A DNA stretch of 64,000 bases from assembly GCF_030867095.1 (NCBI RefSeq), contig NC_081826.1:37116001-37180000 (forward strand). The letters are read 5' to 3'. Under the pieces are notes generated by a model, which saw nothing but the letters and a program-made list of their open reading frames with translations, made no database searches and was not told the origin of the DNA. Origin of the DNA: Alligator mississippiensis. Taxonomy: Eukaryota > Chordata > Crocodylia > Alligatoridae. Every line of letters starts with the position of its first letter. Positions within the stretch are counted from its first letter, which is position 1. Positions 12,701 through 25,800 of the stretch are shown piece by piece. A program made the translations under genes and the position numbers.

Positions 12701-13795
12701 ATGGAAGGACGAGGCCTGATCTGGCACATGACTCAAGACCCAGTGTGCCAAGTCCAGGACTGTGTGCTAGCTTTGGAGCCATGTGTACAGCTTGGGACAC
12801 TAGATCTGGGACAGAGTGCAGGTTTTCAGGGTGAATGCGGTGTCAGACCTGGTGTGTCCTAGTAATTGGTTCTGGATGTGGCATGTTCTCAGGCTGAAGC
12901 ACCCCAGGCCCACTGCATGGCTCCAGACCTGCTGTACTGGATTCATCTGGGGGCACTATCTCCTTGCTGCATGGGGCTAGCAGCAGGTTTGGCTCCCTAG
13001 CTGCTGCTACTCGGATACTTGATTTAGATAATTTTCTTCATGTTATCTTTTAGAAGATGGTGTGTCTTATATCTAGGGGAAAGTTATATGTAATAAAATA
13101 CGGTATTTTTTTTCTTTCATTTTTTTCTTTTTAAGTCCAGTTGTTCTAAGTCAGTTCTGTTACAGAACAAAGTTTCACAATGTTTCCTAGCCCTTTCTTA
13201 TGGGTTTCTACACTTCATTTTATAAAACCATTCTAAGCTGGCAATGGTTTGCTCCCAAATCTATTTTTGCATGAAAAAAATACAGACTATGAGTAATTCA
13301 GTGAGGACATATAACTGTAGTTTATGTGTTGTAACAAAATAGATAGCTTAGTATAGCATCATAAGACTATGATTTGAAAGAGAATTTTGAGAAAACAGTT
13401 TATTGATTAACACCTCTACGAATTGACAGAACTGGCCAGTCATTGCTGTTTTATGGCTGTTGACAGTAGGATTTTCTGTCAGATTTTTGTGGCAATAGAA
13501 GTATAACTCAGATAAATCTGAAGGCTGCTGGAGGCCTTACAGTTTTAGGAAATGTATTGATTCAAAGAAAAACTTCATACTGGCTGCTTTGAGTAAAGAC
13601 CACCAAGCACCAGTATGAGCTACAGGCAAGGATGTGGTGGGTAATTCAAGGCCAGTGTTCGTATCCATAACTTTTTTTTTTCTTGGTAACCACAGGAGTC
13701 TTCTCAGGGCACCAGACTTTGCATGGGGGAAAATCAGTAATAGTCAGAAAGGTTCTGTATTATCTCCTACCTTCATTCGCTCAATTCACCTTGGG

Positions 13796-13844
<49 letters not shown>

Positions 13845-16800
13845 TATTGTTGGTATTAGTTCATCTTAACTGTACACAGCTTCATTTTTCCTACCAGTTT
13901 GGCTTTATGCCATCTTCTCCCATTTATGAGCTCTCAGACTTTTTTAAATTACTTTATCCTTCAAACTTTTTATTCTTTCTTCAATTCTTTCCTATTTCAG
14001 CACTTCACTCTGACTAGAGCCCTCCCAAAATAAGTTTTTAAACTACACGGAAGTACCTGCACTATTATCATGCGACAATAATAGATTTATAGATTGTAGA
14101 GTCGGAAGGGACCACAATGGATCATCGTGTCCGACCCCCTGCCCCTGGCAGGAAAGAGGACTGAAGTCAGATGACCCCAGCCAGGTGACTATCTAGCCTC
14201 CTCTTGAAGACCTCCAAGCTAGGTGATAGCACCACCTCTCTTAGAGGCCCACTCCAGATCCTGGCCACCCTTACTGTGAAAAATTTCTTGCTAATATCTA
14301 ACCTAAATCTACTCTCAACTGGTTTACACCCTTTATTCCTAGAATCCACTCTCAACTAGTTTATACCCTTTATTCCTAGGAGAATAGTTTTCACCCGTTA
14401 TTTCTCCTAATGGTAGGAGAAAAGGAAATATATGAGTAAAGCAGTGGGAACAACGATAGGTCCAAGTCTTGTTTAGTTTGTATAGATGCAAAGCTACAAA
14501 ACACAAACCTTCCCTTTCACCCACATTTGCTGTTGTCTTGCTGGATTGCACCTTCTGTGGGGCCCATAATCAGGTGTTGGAAATACCTTAATAATCTTGC
14601 AAATGCCATAAAAATATGGTGGCAGCAGGTGTTAACTTTTTATGTGCAAATTTTCCTTTGCAGACTCTAAAACAGAGAGCCTGAAAGTAAAAATGAGAGA
14701 GAGAATAGGAAATTACATCCTTGTTTTTCATAATCTAAATATAGGTATTGTGTAGTTTCTTGCTAGATATAACTTTAGACTATTAATTGAAATAAGGCAT
14801 TGTTTTATCAGTTTATCATTGTTTTACACATTCTTACAGTAAGTCTTCCTAACTTAGCACTGCTTTCTTTTGTATTTCAGCTGCATTATATGCCCTCTAG
14901 GTGGTGCACAGTTATTCATGGGTTTTCCAGTCTTCATTAATCCACCATTTTGTTATCAGTGACAGATAAACTTATTTTTTTTTATTAACTGTGTCCTAGC
15001 TAGCAATTGTAATTGTCTTAGATTTCAAAGACTGTACTTCATGGAGATGAATGTAAATAGCTGTTTACATTTCACTTGTCTACACTGCAGCATTAGGAAG
15101 ACATCACATGATGGCAGTCTGTTTGAAAACTGGAGTTCCAAATTCAGGCAAAGGTATCTAATTAAAATTATGATTTTTAAGTTTCCCATCAGAATTTAAC
15201 TTTGGTAAGGAAAGTGACTTGCTCTTCCCTCGTATTGCTTCTAGTGGTTGAATGTATCACTGCTGTGTTCATCAAATCATACGTCATAATTGTTTCTTTA
15301 ATTCTTTAGTGATTTTAATTTTCTTTTGCAGGACATGCCAATGGGAATTGCTTATAATCTGTGCAAATAAGAAAAAGCTTAGACTTTGCTCACGGTTTCT
15401 AGAGAACAGAAAATTGCCTTAAGCACTGTAAAACAGTTAGACAACCTACAACGCTGTAAAATAGTTAGGCTTTAGTTAAGTTTCTGCTATGACTGCTTCT
15501 GCTTATTAGTATAATCTTGTTTTCTTTTGATCCTGCTGTATGTGTATCTAGTTCCCAGCTTCTTAAACTGTTTTTCAAGACAAGGGCTGTCTAATTTGCA
15601 CAGTGCCTACCACAAGGGGCAGGGGATATGAAGGTGCTCTTGCAAAAAAAAAAAAAAAAAAGAGAGAGAGAGAATTTTAAGGTTGTCTTTTTTTTTTTTT
15701 TTAACTTTAGGATTTGTGAACTTTGCTCATCTAACTATGACACTATCATAAGGTCAGAAGTCAGTCTTAAAGTTAGTATTAAAGATGCTATTATTAGATT
15801 AAATTATGGCTGTGCATTTTACAGTAAATTTGATTTAGAAGAACACTTTCTTTTCTCTCATTTTAACAATAAATATTTACATTGTTGGCCTGATTCCCCA
15901 GCTCAGAACACACTATTTCCAGATTGTGTTCTAGCCCTTCAAAACACTTTTTATTGGTTGAACCCACAATCTTTAGCAACCCCCAAAATAACAGTTCAGC
16001 ATAAATCCAATAGCTACCTTTTCCCCTGACCCTGAGGCTTTCTTGCTAAAGTATTTCTGCTTTTGGTAGTCCCATTGAGCATTAGTTCGTTCTCTTCCTC
16101 AGACTGAGCCCATTTGCTTCTGTAAAAACCCATCCAACCAAATGCATCAAAACTGCCATTCTGGCAGGTCAATGCAAGTTATCTCCTAGCTTGCAAGATG
16201 TAGTCTACAAATCCCCATTTAGTTATTTTTTTTTAAAAATCCAAAAAAAGCTCTACTATGTAAAGTTACTCTCTGAACCTACTTACTTTTATTCTTTTTC
16301 AAGAAGGATGGACCCCCCCCCCCCCCGTGTACACCCCATTCTGTGCATTAGATTTTACAGAGTATTTATATTATGTTATTGATGTTGTCTTTGTTCTCTT
16401 CCTTCAGCCTTTCATTGCCTTGTCCCTTTGCCCCTCCTTTGTATAACTTTGTAAAGTTTATAAGCTTCTTTTGGGTAAGGGGGGGTGGTCTTTGTCTGAA
16501 TCAAGGGTCCTAGGACATCTAAATAATTAACCCATACAAGGTCTTCTGCAAGATTTGTGTTGGAATTTGAAAATTTGATCTGATACATGATTTCTGCATG
16601 CTGGATCATTTTAAAGTCTGTATGAGGACTGATCTTGGGTTTTGTCGTCTCCCACAAACGTTCAGCCTGGGGCACAGGACTTCTTATGTCAGCAAGCACG
16701 CTACTTTACCTTCAGACTAGTGGCAACAGCCATGGTCAGTTCCTCAGTCCTTCACACCTTGTTACCTCCGTTCTTATGCTACATTTTTATTGCTGAAAAG

Positions 16801-19800
16801 TGCAAGTGTCTTCCATGGGAGGAGAATCTTGTAATGCTTTATCTTAACCACTTAACAGTGTTCTTGCTGCTGACAGTACTTTATTACTATGGCTCACTGA
16901 TACCATTCCTGTGAAGGAAAGGATAGTGCTTAATGGAATATACTTGTGTTGATTACACATCCTTAAAGGAGATAATTTATGTACACAGATGCTGATCCAA
17001 ATGGTAACTTGACCTGTTTTACTTTTTAGGAACTTTGTGCAGAAAAGAAGGTGGAATCTTAGTGTAGTTTTAAATTTACCCAAGAGTCTACCAAAAATTA
17101 AGGAAATCTTATAATCTTTTTTGAAGAATAGCGTTGGCTGATATCTATTACTGCATAATTTCTTTAGGATGGTAGTACCCAGAGGTTCCAGTTAGGATAA
17201 GTGAACTTGTGCTGGGCACTACACAGGTATAGCAAAGAGTCCCTAGGTCAGAAGGCTTTCAGCAGTTTCTGAAACTCAGAAAGGACCTTTGTAGTAATCT
17301 AGTCTGACCTCATGTATAATGCAGGCCATAGGATTTCTCAGAGTTGATTACTGTTTGAAGCAGAGTACATTTTGGAGGAAAACATGGTTTTGTTTTAAAT
17401 ATTTGTAGCGATGAAGAATCTATTGCAGCCCTTCCTAAGTTGTTCCTGTGGTTAATTATCCTCATTGTTTTCTTTCCTTCTTTTTTCATTTTTTGTAAGA
17501 GTATATTGTTTTTAGTCCAACTTTTGAAAGTTGAAATTAGATGGCTTTTGTCTCCTGGACGGCCGGTTATCTTTGTCTGCTAGATAAACTAAAAGTAGCC
17601 TATTAGTGAGGGCACTTCCCTGGCTGGCAGTAGAACTGGGTTCCAGTCCTGTCTTCCAGAGTTATTTCTGTTTTTAACCAATGACCTTTTAATGCAGGAG
17701 TGCCAAAGATGTGACCAGTGCACGGAGCCCTATCATCATGGGTCAGACGGACTCTGGCATGCTGCATGCAACAGATCACCATGCTGGCCCTATGAGCCTG
17801 ATTTAAGCCAGTTCTGGTTTGTGGGCTTCATGCAGCACATGTGGGGCTGGACCAGTGCTGCACATAGCATGCATGGAGCCAGTCTAAAGGCTGCTTGGCC
17901 CATGGACTGACCCCCGGCTACTCATCTGGCCCCTGGGACTGAGTGTCTTTGACATCCCTTGTTTAATGCAAAACACACGCATCCTGACAGCAGTGGTGCT
18001 CCACTTTCTGCAGCCCATCTTCTTGGGTTATAATAGCCATGTACAGGTATTTACATCTCTACTGGGAAAATTGCTGCTCTCCTAGTAGAAATGGCAGGCA
18101 AACAAGTGTTCACTGAATTCCTGCCACAGGAGATATGTCCCTTCAGGAGAAAAATCTTCTGGGTGACACCTGGAAGATCTCCCTTGTGAGAGAAATTCAT
18201 TGGCAAGAGTGAAGGCTTGTGTGTTCCTCAGTCCAGTCTGGGAGGGGAGTAGTGAGACTACTGTTCCCCAGCTATTCCCCAGACTTGGCCTTGCCTGATT
18301 TGGGGAAGGGGCTGGGGTTTTTGCCTAGACTAGTCCAGGAGGGAGTGAGAACAGCAAGGCAAAGCCCTTTAATCACTATTCAGACCATGGTTCCCAGTCT
18401 GAGGATCAGGTAGCAGGGTTTGACAGGCTGCTCCCTCTGCTCTAGGCAACCAGGAGCAGATCATAGAAGCAGCTGATCCTTGCTCCCTGCCTTCTCCTCA
18501 TACCAGGGTCCCCTCATTGCTCCCTCTGTGGGCAATGTTTATAGTCCACAGGGCCAGGGATTGCTGTGGGGAGAGCTCTCCCCACCCCATTCCTGATCCC
18601 ACAGGCTTTAAATTACTGTGTGCATTGTTCAGCTGGGCATCAACAGGATGATTTAAAAGCTGGGGGGCTGCCTCTTGGCAACTTGCCCCTTTCCCAGGCT
18701 GGGGAGAGGACAGGCTGTCAAGTAATGGGCTCCCTGTCAGCAGTAGCCCTGGGAGCGGCCTCTTACTGCCTTCTGGCTGGAGAGCTCACCTGTGTGGAGC
18801 TCGCCCGTGGCTAGAGAGCTCATCTCTAACCAGGGGCTGGAATGTATGTATGCTTCTGCTCTGAGGCTATTTTTCTGTTGGTAAGAATTTAAGTAAAGTT
18901 CTGACTGGTAGAAATAAATGCCTGTCTGTGGCCATTGTCTTGTACATGGAACTCTTCAAAATTTCACTACTCCTACAGTCTTTGAATCACCTGTGAAATC
19001 TGTCAGTAATTGTTTTCTTGCACATGTTCAGTGTCAAAAAATATAGAATACCATAAGCCAAGGATAAGTCCCCATGAGCCCTTGTTAGAATTTGTATATC
19101 CTTTGGTAGTGATTCTCCATTACACATTTTTTGCCATCTAATGTATGCTGAATTGATTTTGACTATAGTGGTTTTTTTAGGAAAAAAAAAGTTATGCAGG
19201 ACCAAATCAGGTGCCCTTTAGGAGTTTCTTACATTCAACACTATTGCATTTAACAACCAAATTTATCTAATTAAAATATCAAATTAGTATGGCAGTGTCT
19301 AGCTTCAAAAAATTTATGTTGATTGGCATTAATACTTTTAATGCAGTCTTGTATTGTTCATGCCATTATTTTACCTGTGATTGTCGGTCTGATAGGTCTG
19401 TATTTAGCTGGATTGTCCTGTTTAACCTTTTGAAATACTGGCACAAACTTTAGTTGTCTTCCTCGTGTCCCAATGTTCAGGTTTGTTAAAAATCAACACT
19501 AATGTTTCAGGGAACTCCTTAACTTGTATCAAAATTTTCAAAAACTAGACATTGTGGCAGGGCACTGTTTGTGCCTGCCACTTTAAGGGCCTGAAACAGC
19601 AGCTGGCAGGTGCCTGATTAGGGCAGCCATTTTAGATTCGGGGCTGCCCGGGATAAACAGGGCATTTTGCTGCTGGGAGGCCAGGCAAAAACATTGCCTG
19701 GCTGCAGGGCTGCTGGTGTCATCTGGAGGTAAGGGGGGAGCTGTAGGGGATGGATAGGAGACTCCTGGTCCTGGGCTTGACCTAAAACTGCGCCCTGCTG

Positions 19801-22800
19801 GGATTGGGTGCCGTGGTGGGGCTCCCAGTGGCGTGGGAGCCCCCAGGAAATGCCAGGCCAGTTACCACCCTGGTGAAAGGTGGGTTGGGGTGCCTTAACC
19901 CCTAGCCCCCACAACCGGATGGGTTACCCCTTTGTAGGGTGTGGAAGGTAGACCCCCAAAGAGAGAGTGGGGCCATAGACTCACACCTCTCTGTACATCC
20001 CCTGACTGGTCAATGCTGGGGCCAGGACCGAAAGGGTCGAAGGGCCAGGGGCCCACCGCAGGGAAGGCCTAAGAGCTGAGGGCCTGGGGTTCTAACTAGC
20101 CTGGCGGTGGGCCAGGGCTAGAGGAGCCAGAGGTCCCGGGGGGACCACATCCGTAAGGGGAAAGCAGTTTAGGGAGCTATACTGCCTAGGATGAAGGTGG
20201 AATAGGCTGCCTGAGGAGAGGAATCCAGGCGGGGTTCAACTAGTAGGATTCTGGGGCTTGGCGAGGGGCCGGTGATTGTAAGAACTATGGATGCCATCTG
20301 CGAGGCTTGGGCTGCAGTGTAGGGGAGGAACGGAGCTGCAGATAGCACCCTCTGGCATCGGGGCAAGAAATGGGCAGCTTCCTGCTTAATTTTCATCAAT
20401 TAATTAGTTACCAACAAGGCATGGCAGGTGGTTAGGCCAGGCGCAGGCTGGTGGGCCACAGTGAAATTGGCCCAGAGCAGGCCCCCTGTTACAGTTATCT
20501 TTACTTGTTGGTTTAAACATGTCTGGCTTTAATAGCCTCTCTTTTCTATTCCAACAGTAATTCAGAAGGATGTTAAAGTTTTATAATCATAACTGCAGCA
20601 TCTGGTCTTCTCCCAGAAAGAAAAATTTAGCAGCATAGGTTTAGAAAGGACACGTTGGGTCACTGACACTTGTTTCCCTGGTGTTGCCTTTTCTGCTTTA
20701 TTGGTGATTTTTTTTCTTGGTTCTAGCTACTAACATGCTAATACTGTTGTTGGGATTCCTTTTGTCCTTTACAGACATGAATGGAGGTGCTTTAAATAGT
20801 GGAGCGGGGAGATGTCTACCTGCATGAACTAGGACTTTTGGGATCCTCCTGATTTCATCGGGCTTGTATGAGTTTTCATGGGAACAGAATTTTAAGGCCT
20901 GCTTCAATGCATAGAAGTTCTAGAGAAGGGATTAGCTACCTTTCAGGCTATGGGCCAGATTGACCCAGTTTGGCTTAGAGGCAGGGTCAGTGCATGGTGG
21001 ACAGGCACTGGGACCCAGCAGCCACAGCTTTTCTCAGCAATTGCCCAGGAAAATGTCTGCTGCTCCTGCTTTTCTCCCACAGTGGCAGGAGAGTGTCTAC
21101 TAGGGCTGTGCGAAATGGCTGCGTTTCAGTTTGGTTTTGGATTCGGCAGTTTTGGAGGACAGTGATTCATTTTGGTGTTTCGGATCACCGTCCTGTTTCG
21201 TTTCGGCCAAATCTGCTTCGGAGATTTGACTCTGCCGAATCTCCAAATCTGTTTTGAACGGGCTACAAGCTTCACACGGCCCTACTGTCCAACTGGGCAG
21301 GGTTTTGGGCCAGGGGCTGCAGGGCCTTAGCGGGTAGCAGTGGTGGTGAGGAGACTCCTTGTGCAGATCTCTGCTCCCTGTGGAGACAGGTCGCGTGGCA
21401 GGGAAGTGCTGGTCTCTGCTGTGCAATCTGGCTCTGCAGGGAGCAGAGATCTAGGGCTGCACGGGACAGGTAGTGGTGGAGAGGAGACCCCGGCACAGAT
21501 CTTTGCTTCCTGTGGAGTCAAGGACCAACGCTGCCCTGCTGCATGACCTGACTCCACAGGGAGAGGAGATCTGCCCCTGGGTCTCCTCGCTGCTGCTGCC
21601 TGCCCTGTGCAGCCCCACATCACCAGGGCAGGCAGTGACAGCGAGGAGACCCCCAGTGCGGATCTCTGCTTCCTGCAGAGCTGAGTTGTGCAGCAGAGAC
21701 TAGCAGGCTTGCTTGTCACTGCGCTGCTTCCCTGCCCTGCGACCCAGCATGACAGGGATCAGAGATCCACACGTGGGTCTCCTCGCCTGCACGGAGGGCA
21801 GCGGCCCTCTCCCCAGATGAGCCACCCACAGCCCTGTTCTGCTACCTACTGGGGTCCTGCTGCCCCCGGCCCCAAGCCCTGTCTGGCTGGGCAGTAGGGT
21901 TGTTCAAAGCTTGCTGCCTGTTCGAAACAGATTTGGAGGAGATTTGGCTGAAACGAAACAGGATGGTGATCTGAAACACCAAAACAAATCACTGTCCTCT
22001 GAAACGGAAGCAAAGCACAGCTGTTTCACACAGCCCTATCAGTTCCCACTCCCTTGCTAAGTCTTTGTGTAGAGTCCTCAGGAAATAGTCTTAGGGTTAC
22101 CATTCCCACACCAAGAGAATTCCCTCCTGACTACACATAGGGCCCTAAAAGCTCCAATCCACCACTCCAGTACTTTTACATCCAGCATAAAATGGGTGAA
22201 ACAAGAGTGAAGTCTCCTCTCCCATGGTTGATGCAGCAGGGCATAAATTCAGGATTATGCACTCCAAACAGCATGCCCCCATGTTAATAGGAGATAAACA
22301 TAAAAATGAAGGGTAAAATAGTCTAAATAGCGCTGGGCGGGCAGCGGTGAGGAGACCCCTGGCACAGGTCTCTGCTCCCTGCGGAGCTGATTTGCGTGGC
22401 AGGGCAGCAGTGTATAGCCATTTCCCTGCAAGCCTGGCTCTAAAACGCTGACATTTTCTGAAACAGTTCCAAAACAATGCCTCGTTTCATTTTGGAGATA
22501 TTTCTGAGCCTTCTGTTTCGATTTGGATTCGGTGTTTTGGGTGCTGAAATGGCCCAAAACGCTTTCAAAACGAAACAGCTGCTGAAATTTTGCATGCCCC
22601 TTGGAAGTGTATGTGAAGTCTGTGTTGAGGGTGGGTGCTGTTTGTGCTATGCTAGGGCATTTGAGGCAGCCCAGGGAGGCTGATTTAACTTGGACGCACC
22701 TTCAGTTCAGTATTACAAAGTGCTTTTTCATGTCCAACACAGCTTTGCAGCAGGATCCAAAAGTGACCGAAGCTGTATTAACCCTTCCTGCCAATTTCAG

Positions 22801-25800
22801 GTTCTAATGGTAGCAGAATTAGAATAGCCAACTCCCCAGCTCCAGATTGGAGTATCTATGTCTAAACCATCCCGTTATTTGCTTAACTTGTTCTTAAAAG
22901 TTTCCAGTATGAGTTTGCCTCAAGGTTAACCAGATGTGAGTCCTTTTACGGAACTTCTGAATGTTACAGCTGGGGCTCCAGCACCACTTGCTGACTGAAA
23001 CTGCCACCTGATCCAGTTCTCTGAGCTGTTGAATTTAGTCTAAAATATCTGCACTTAACAATATGTAGTGTTTTACTTCTCTGCTTGATGTTTCTGTTTC
23101 ATTTGAGTGAACTTGTTATGGGGTCATCAGAAGCTAGATGAGTTGACTCATTTAAAAATGTAGGTTTAAAAGCTGCACAAATAAAAATTTTCAAATCTTC
23201 TTTGAAAAAAAAAAGTTCTGTTCATGTAAGTTCACAAATTATTAATTCAGCCATATAAAATATGGGCGCTTGTCTTTATAGTTTTTCATGCAAGATAAAT
23301 GTATTAGTATTTGCTATTTTCATTATATTCCCATCTGCTGAATATTTCAATTTATTTTTTAACTCTTCTAGAAATTGTTGGTTTTCAGCAACAAAGTGAA
23401 CAGGAGGTTTTTGGAGAGAAGGTGGTATATAAATTCTAACTATACTTAAAATAAGTTCTCAGCTGCAAAGCACTCTTTTCTTTTTTGTGTTTTTTTTGGG
23501 GTTTTTTTGTTTGTGTTTCTCCTCTTGTAAATCATCTTTTCTAAGCAGGCAAATATAGAATCTGAGAATGTAAGATTTCTTTGGCTTTTCAGTCTTGGGC
23601 TGTTACACAGAATGTATAGGAAGACAAGCATGCTGATCCTAATGTCTGAGCTCTATGCTTCACTAAAATGCTTAAGCATTTATTTTCTAAAATCTCAGAG
23701 CAGTGGGAAATCCATGCTTTTAGTGCATGAAGGGAAACTCAGATAATCTAACAAATTGGCCAGAAAGGTAATGTAGGTTCTGTTTATGATATGACAGTAG
23801 TATTCTGGGTAACACTGAAGAATATGATTGGAAAGTAGAGAATTCCCTTTGGAAATGTAGTATGTCAAGCAATCATTGTTGAGATCTGGAAGGTCTTTAA
23901 TTTTTGGATGCTCAAATTAGATCCCTCAAATCCCTTTATTCATTCTAATAAGATGAATGAAAACATGTATAAAACAGAATGTTACCTTTATGAATTTCAA
24001 CATGAGGGAGTGTGGTGCAAGTTTTTTAGAAGCTTTAAACTATTTTAAAATGGCTTTATTAGATATTTCTGTAAAGCAAAAGCTGGTATTTGTTTTGAAA
24101 TGGAATTGGTAGGGCATCTCTTACTATACTAACTGGGCAAATGAGTTAAAATTAACACAACAGGCCTAACTGTTTTTACATCAATAGAGGCACATTCTGC
24201 TGATCAATTTCTCTGGAAGCATAAATATGTTCACAGGAATACATTTTTGATTAATTATCATCTATTTGAAATATTTGACTTGTCAGTGGTGAGAAAAGTA
24301 TCAATGTATGCATGTTTCCTAATTTATGTAATCTTGAAGTTAGGAAACTCATACACATGCACGCAATCCTTTTTTCCTTTGCCTCAGCCAGATTTTCCAT
24401 GCTTTCTTTGGCAAAACACCTGGCCATACAAGTTTCTAGTTCTGCTTAGTCTTGGTAAACCTATGGGTGTTCCAGCATGGCACTGGGCACTTTTAATTAG
24501 CCCACATTAGGTGTCAGCATAGTTGGACCTTTAAATCCTTCACAAACATCACGGCCACTTGCCGTAAGAGTAAATTAGGGGTCAGCAGCCTATAGCTCAC
24601 AAACTTGGATACCAGCAGCATTTTGGTGGCGGGTTGCACGCATGTTGGAGTCAGTGTGTGTGAAGGTGGGAGAGAAGTGGTGGCAGTGGCAGCTGGGTTA
24701 GAATCTGATCTTCTTTGGACAGAACTGCATTATTTTGGTCCCCTGCTCTGAAAAGGTTACTGACCCCTTGTGTAAATGATAGTCAGAAGTTGTCCTTGTC
24801 TTCATGGACTGTCAGTAGAGGGAGTTGAGATTCAGACCTTGCTAGTTGGCTTTGCATGTTTACTGACTGCAGAGGACTGATGGAATTGCAGACTCTGCAT
24901 GCTCCCTTCCTTGAAATGGAACGTGAGGCTCTTCTGTCCCCAAAGTTGACCCCCTTCTACTCTGTCCTCTTCAACTTGTTGTCTGGAATCTTCCCAGCAT
25001 CTGCATCTTTGTCCCAGTCCTAGTCTCATCCTCCTTGCCATCCTAATTTCCTTCTTCATCTGGGCCTGTTCCCCCTCCCCCCCCGCTTACTTGTCTAATC
25101 TGTCCTATATCTTCAGCAGCTACTCTTTGCCTAATCAGACTAATTCTTTCCACATTCTCTAGCTCCTTGAGGAAGCTCTTTCCTTGTCCCCCATTAATTC
25201 CTAGTTAGTTTCTGGCCAGTCTTAGATTCCCTTTGTCCTCCCACCTAGTTTTCTGATCTCGGTTTTCCCCCTGCCAACTGGGTCCTGTTTTCTTTAGTAG
25301 CTTCCAGGAATATTGCCAGATTCTGTCCCCCAGCTCCAGAGCATGGGGTTGCTAGAGCATTCCCAATAAATTTTTGATTTTGTTCATGAGCAAAGCTGTA
25401 TGCTTTTCCTTATTATTTTGGAAATGGCTGAAACTTTTTGGCTGTAATTTCCTAAAATGTTTGACTGAGGGGAACACCTCTCATGGAAAGTGATTAGTTT
25501 AGTGACATTTTATAAGCAACTGAAAAAAGAATCTAATGGGAAATGTTGGGCAGACTTAGTAATAGGTAGTGATGCTTTCTCATTTTTCCTCCCCTTCCCC
25601 CCATAATTAACCTATATTTAATTATGCTTATCTAAAAGCTTGTAAGGAGTTATATTACTTTAAACTGTCCTTATTCTAAATTAAAACACATGTAGTATGT
25701 TTTCCTTGAAATGTGTGTGTTGTGATACTGTGTAACTGGAAGTAGGTAGAATTCAGGTTACGGACAGAATCCATCCTCTGAATTTTCTTCCTTTTCTTCC

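Larger units (their letters stand above)
9855..14080 (+). other. UBR5: UBR5 intron 1, mostly unique sequence
   Basis: AT-rich intronic DNA without recognisable exons. It contains a hairpin cluster (10496-10552), a GC-richer stretch at about 12,530-12,960 with an 18-nt C run (12636-12653) that may be an unclassified repeat, and a GT microsatellite (13797-13842). Confidence 0.55.

Noticed and set aside
13634..14017. Frame with a long Cys-Val repeat
   Set aside because: It is the translation of the GT microsatellite.
19553..20484. Complete endogenous retrovirus
   Set aside because: Only a GC-rich LTR-like block is present. No gag, pol or env reading frames or paired LTR are visible, so I list it only as an LTR-like element of low confidence.
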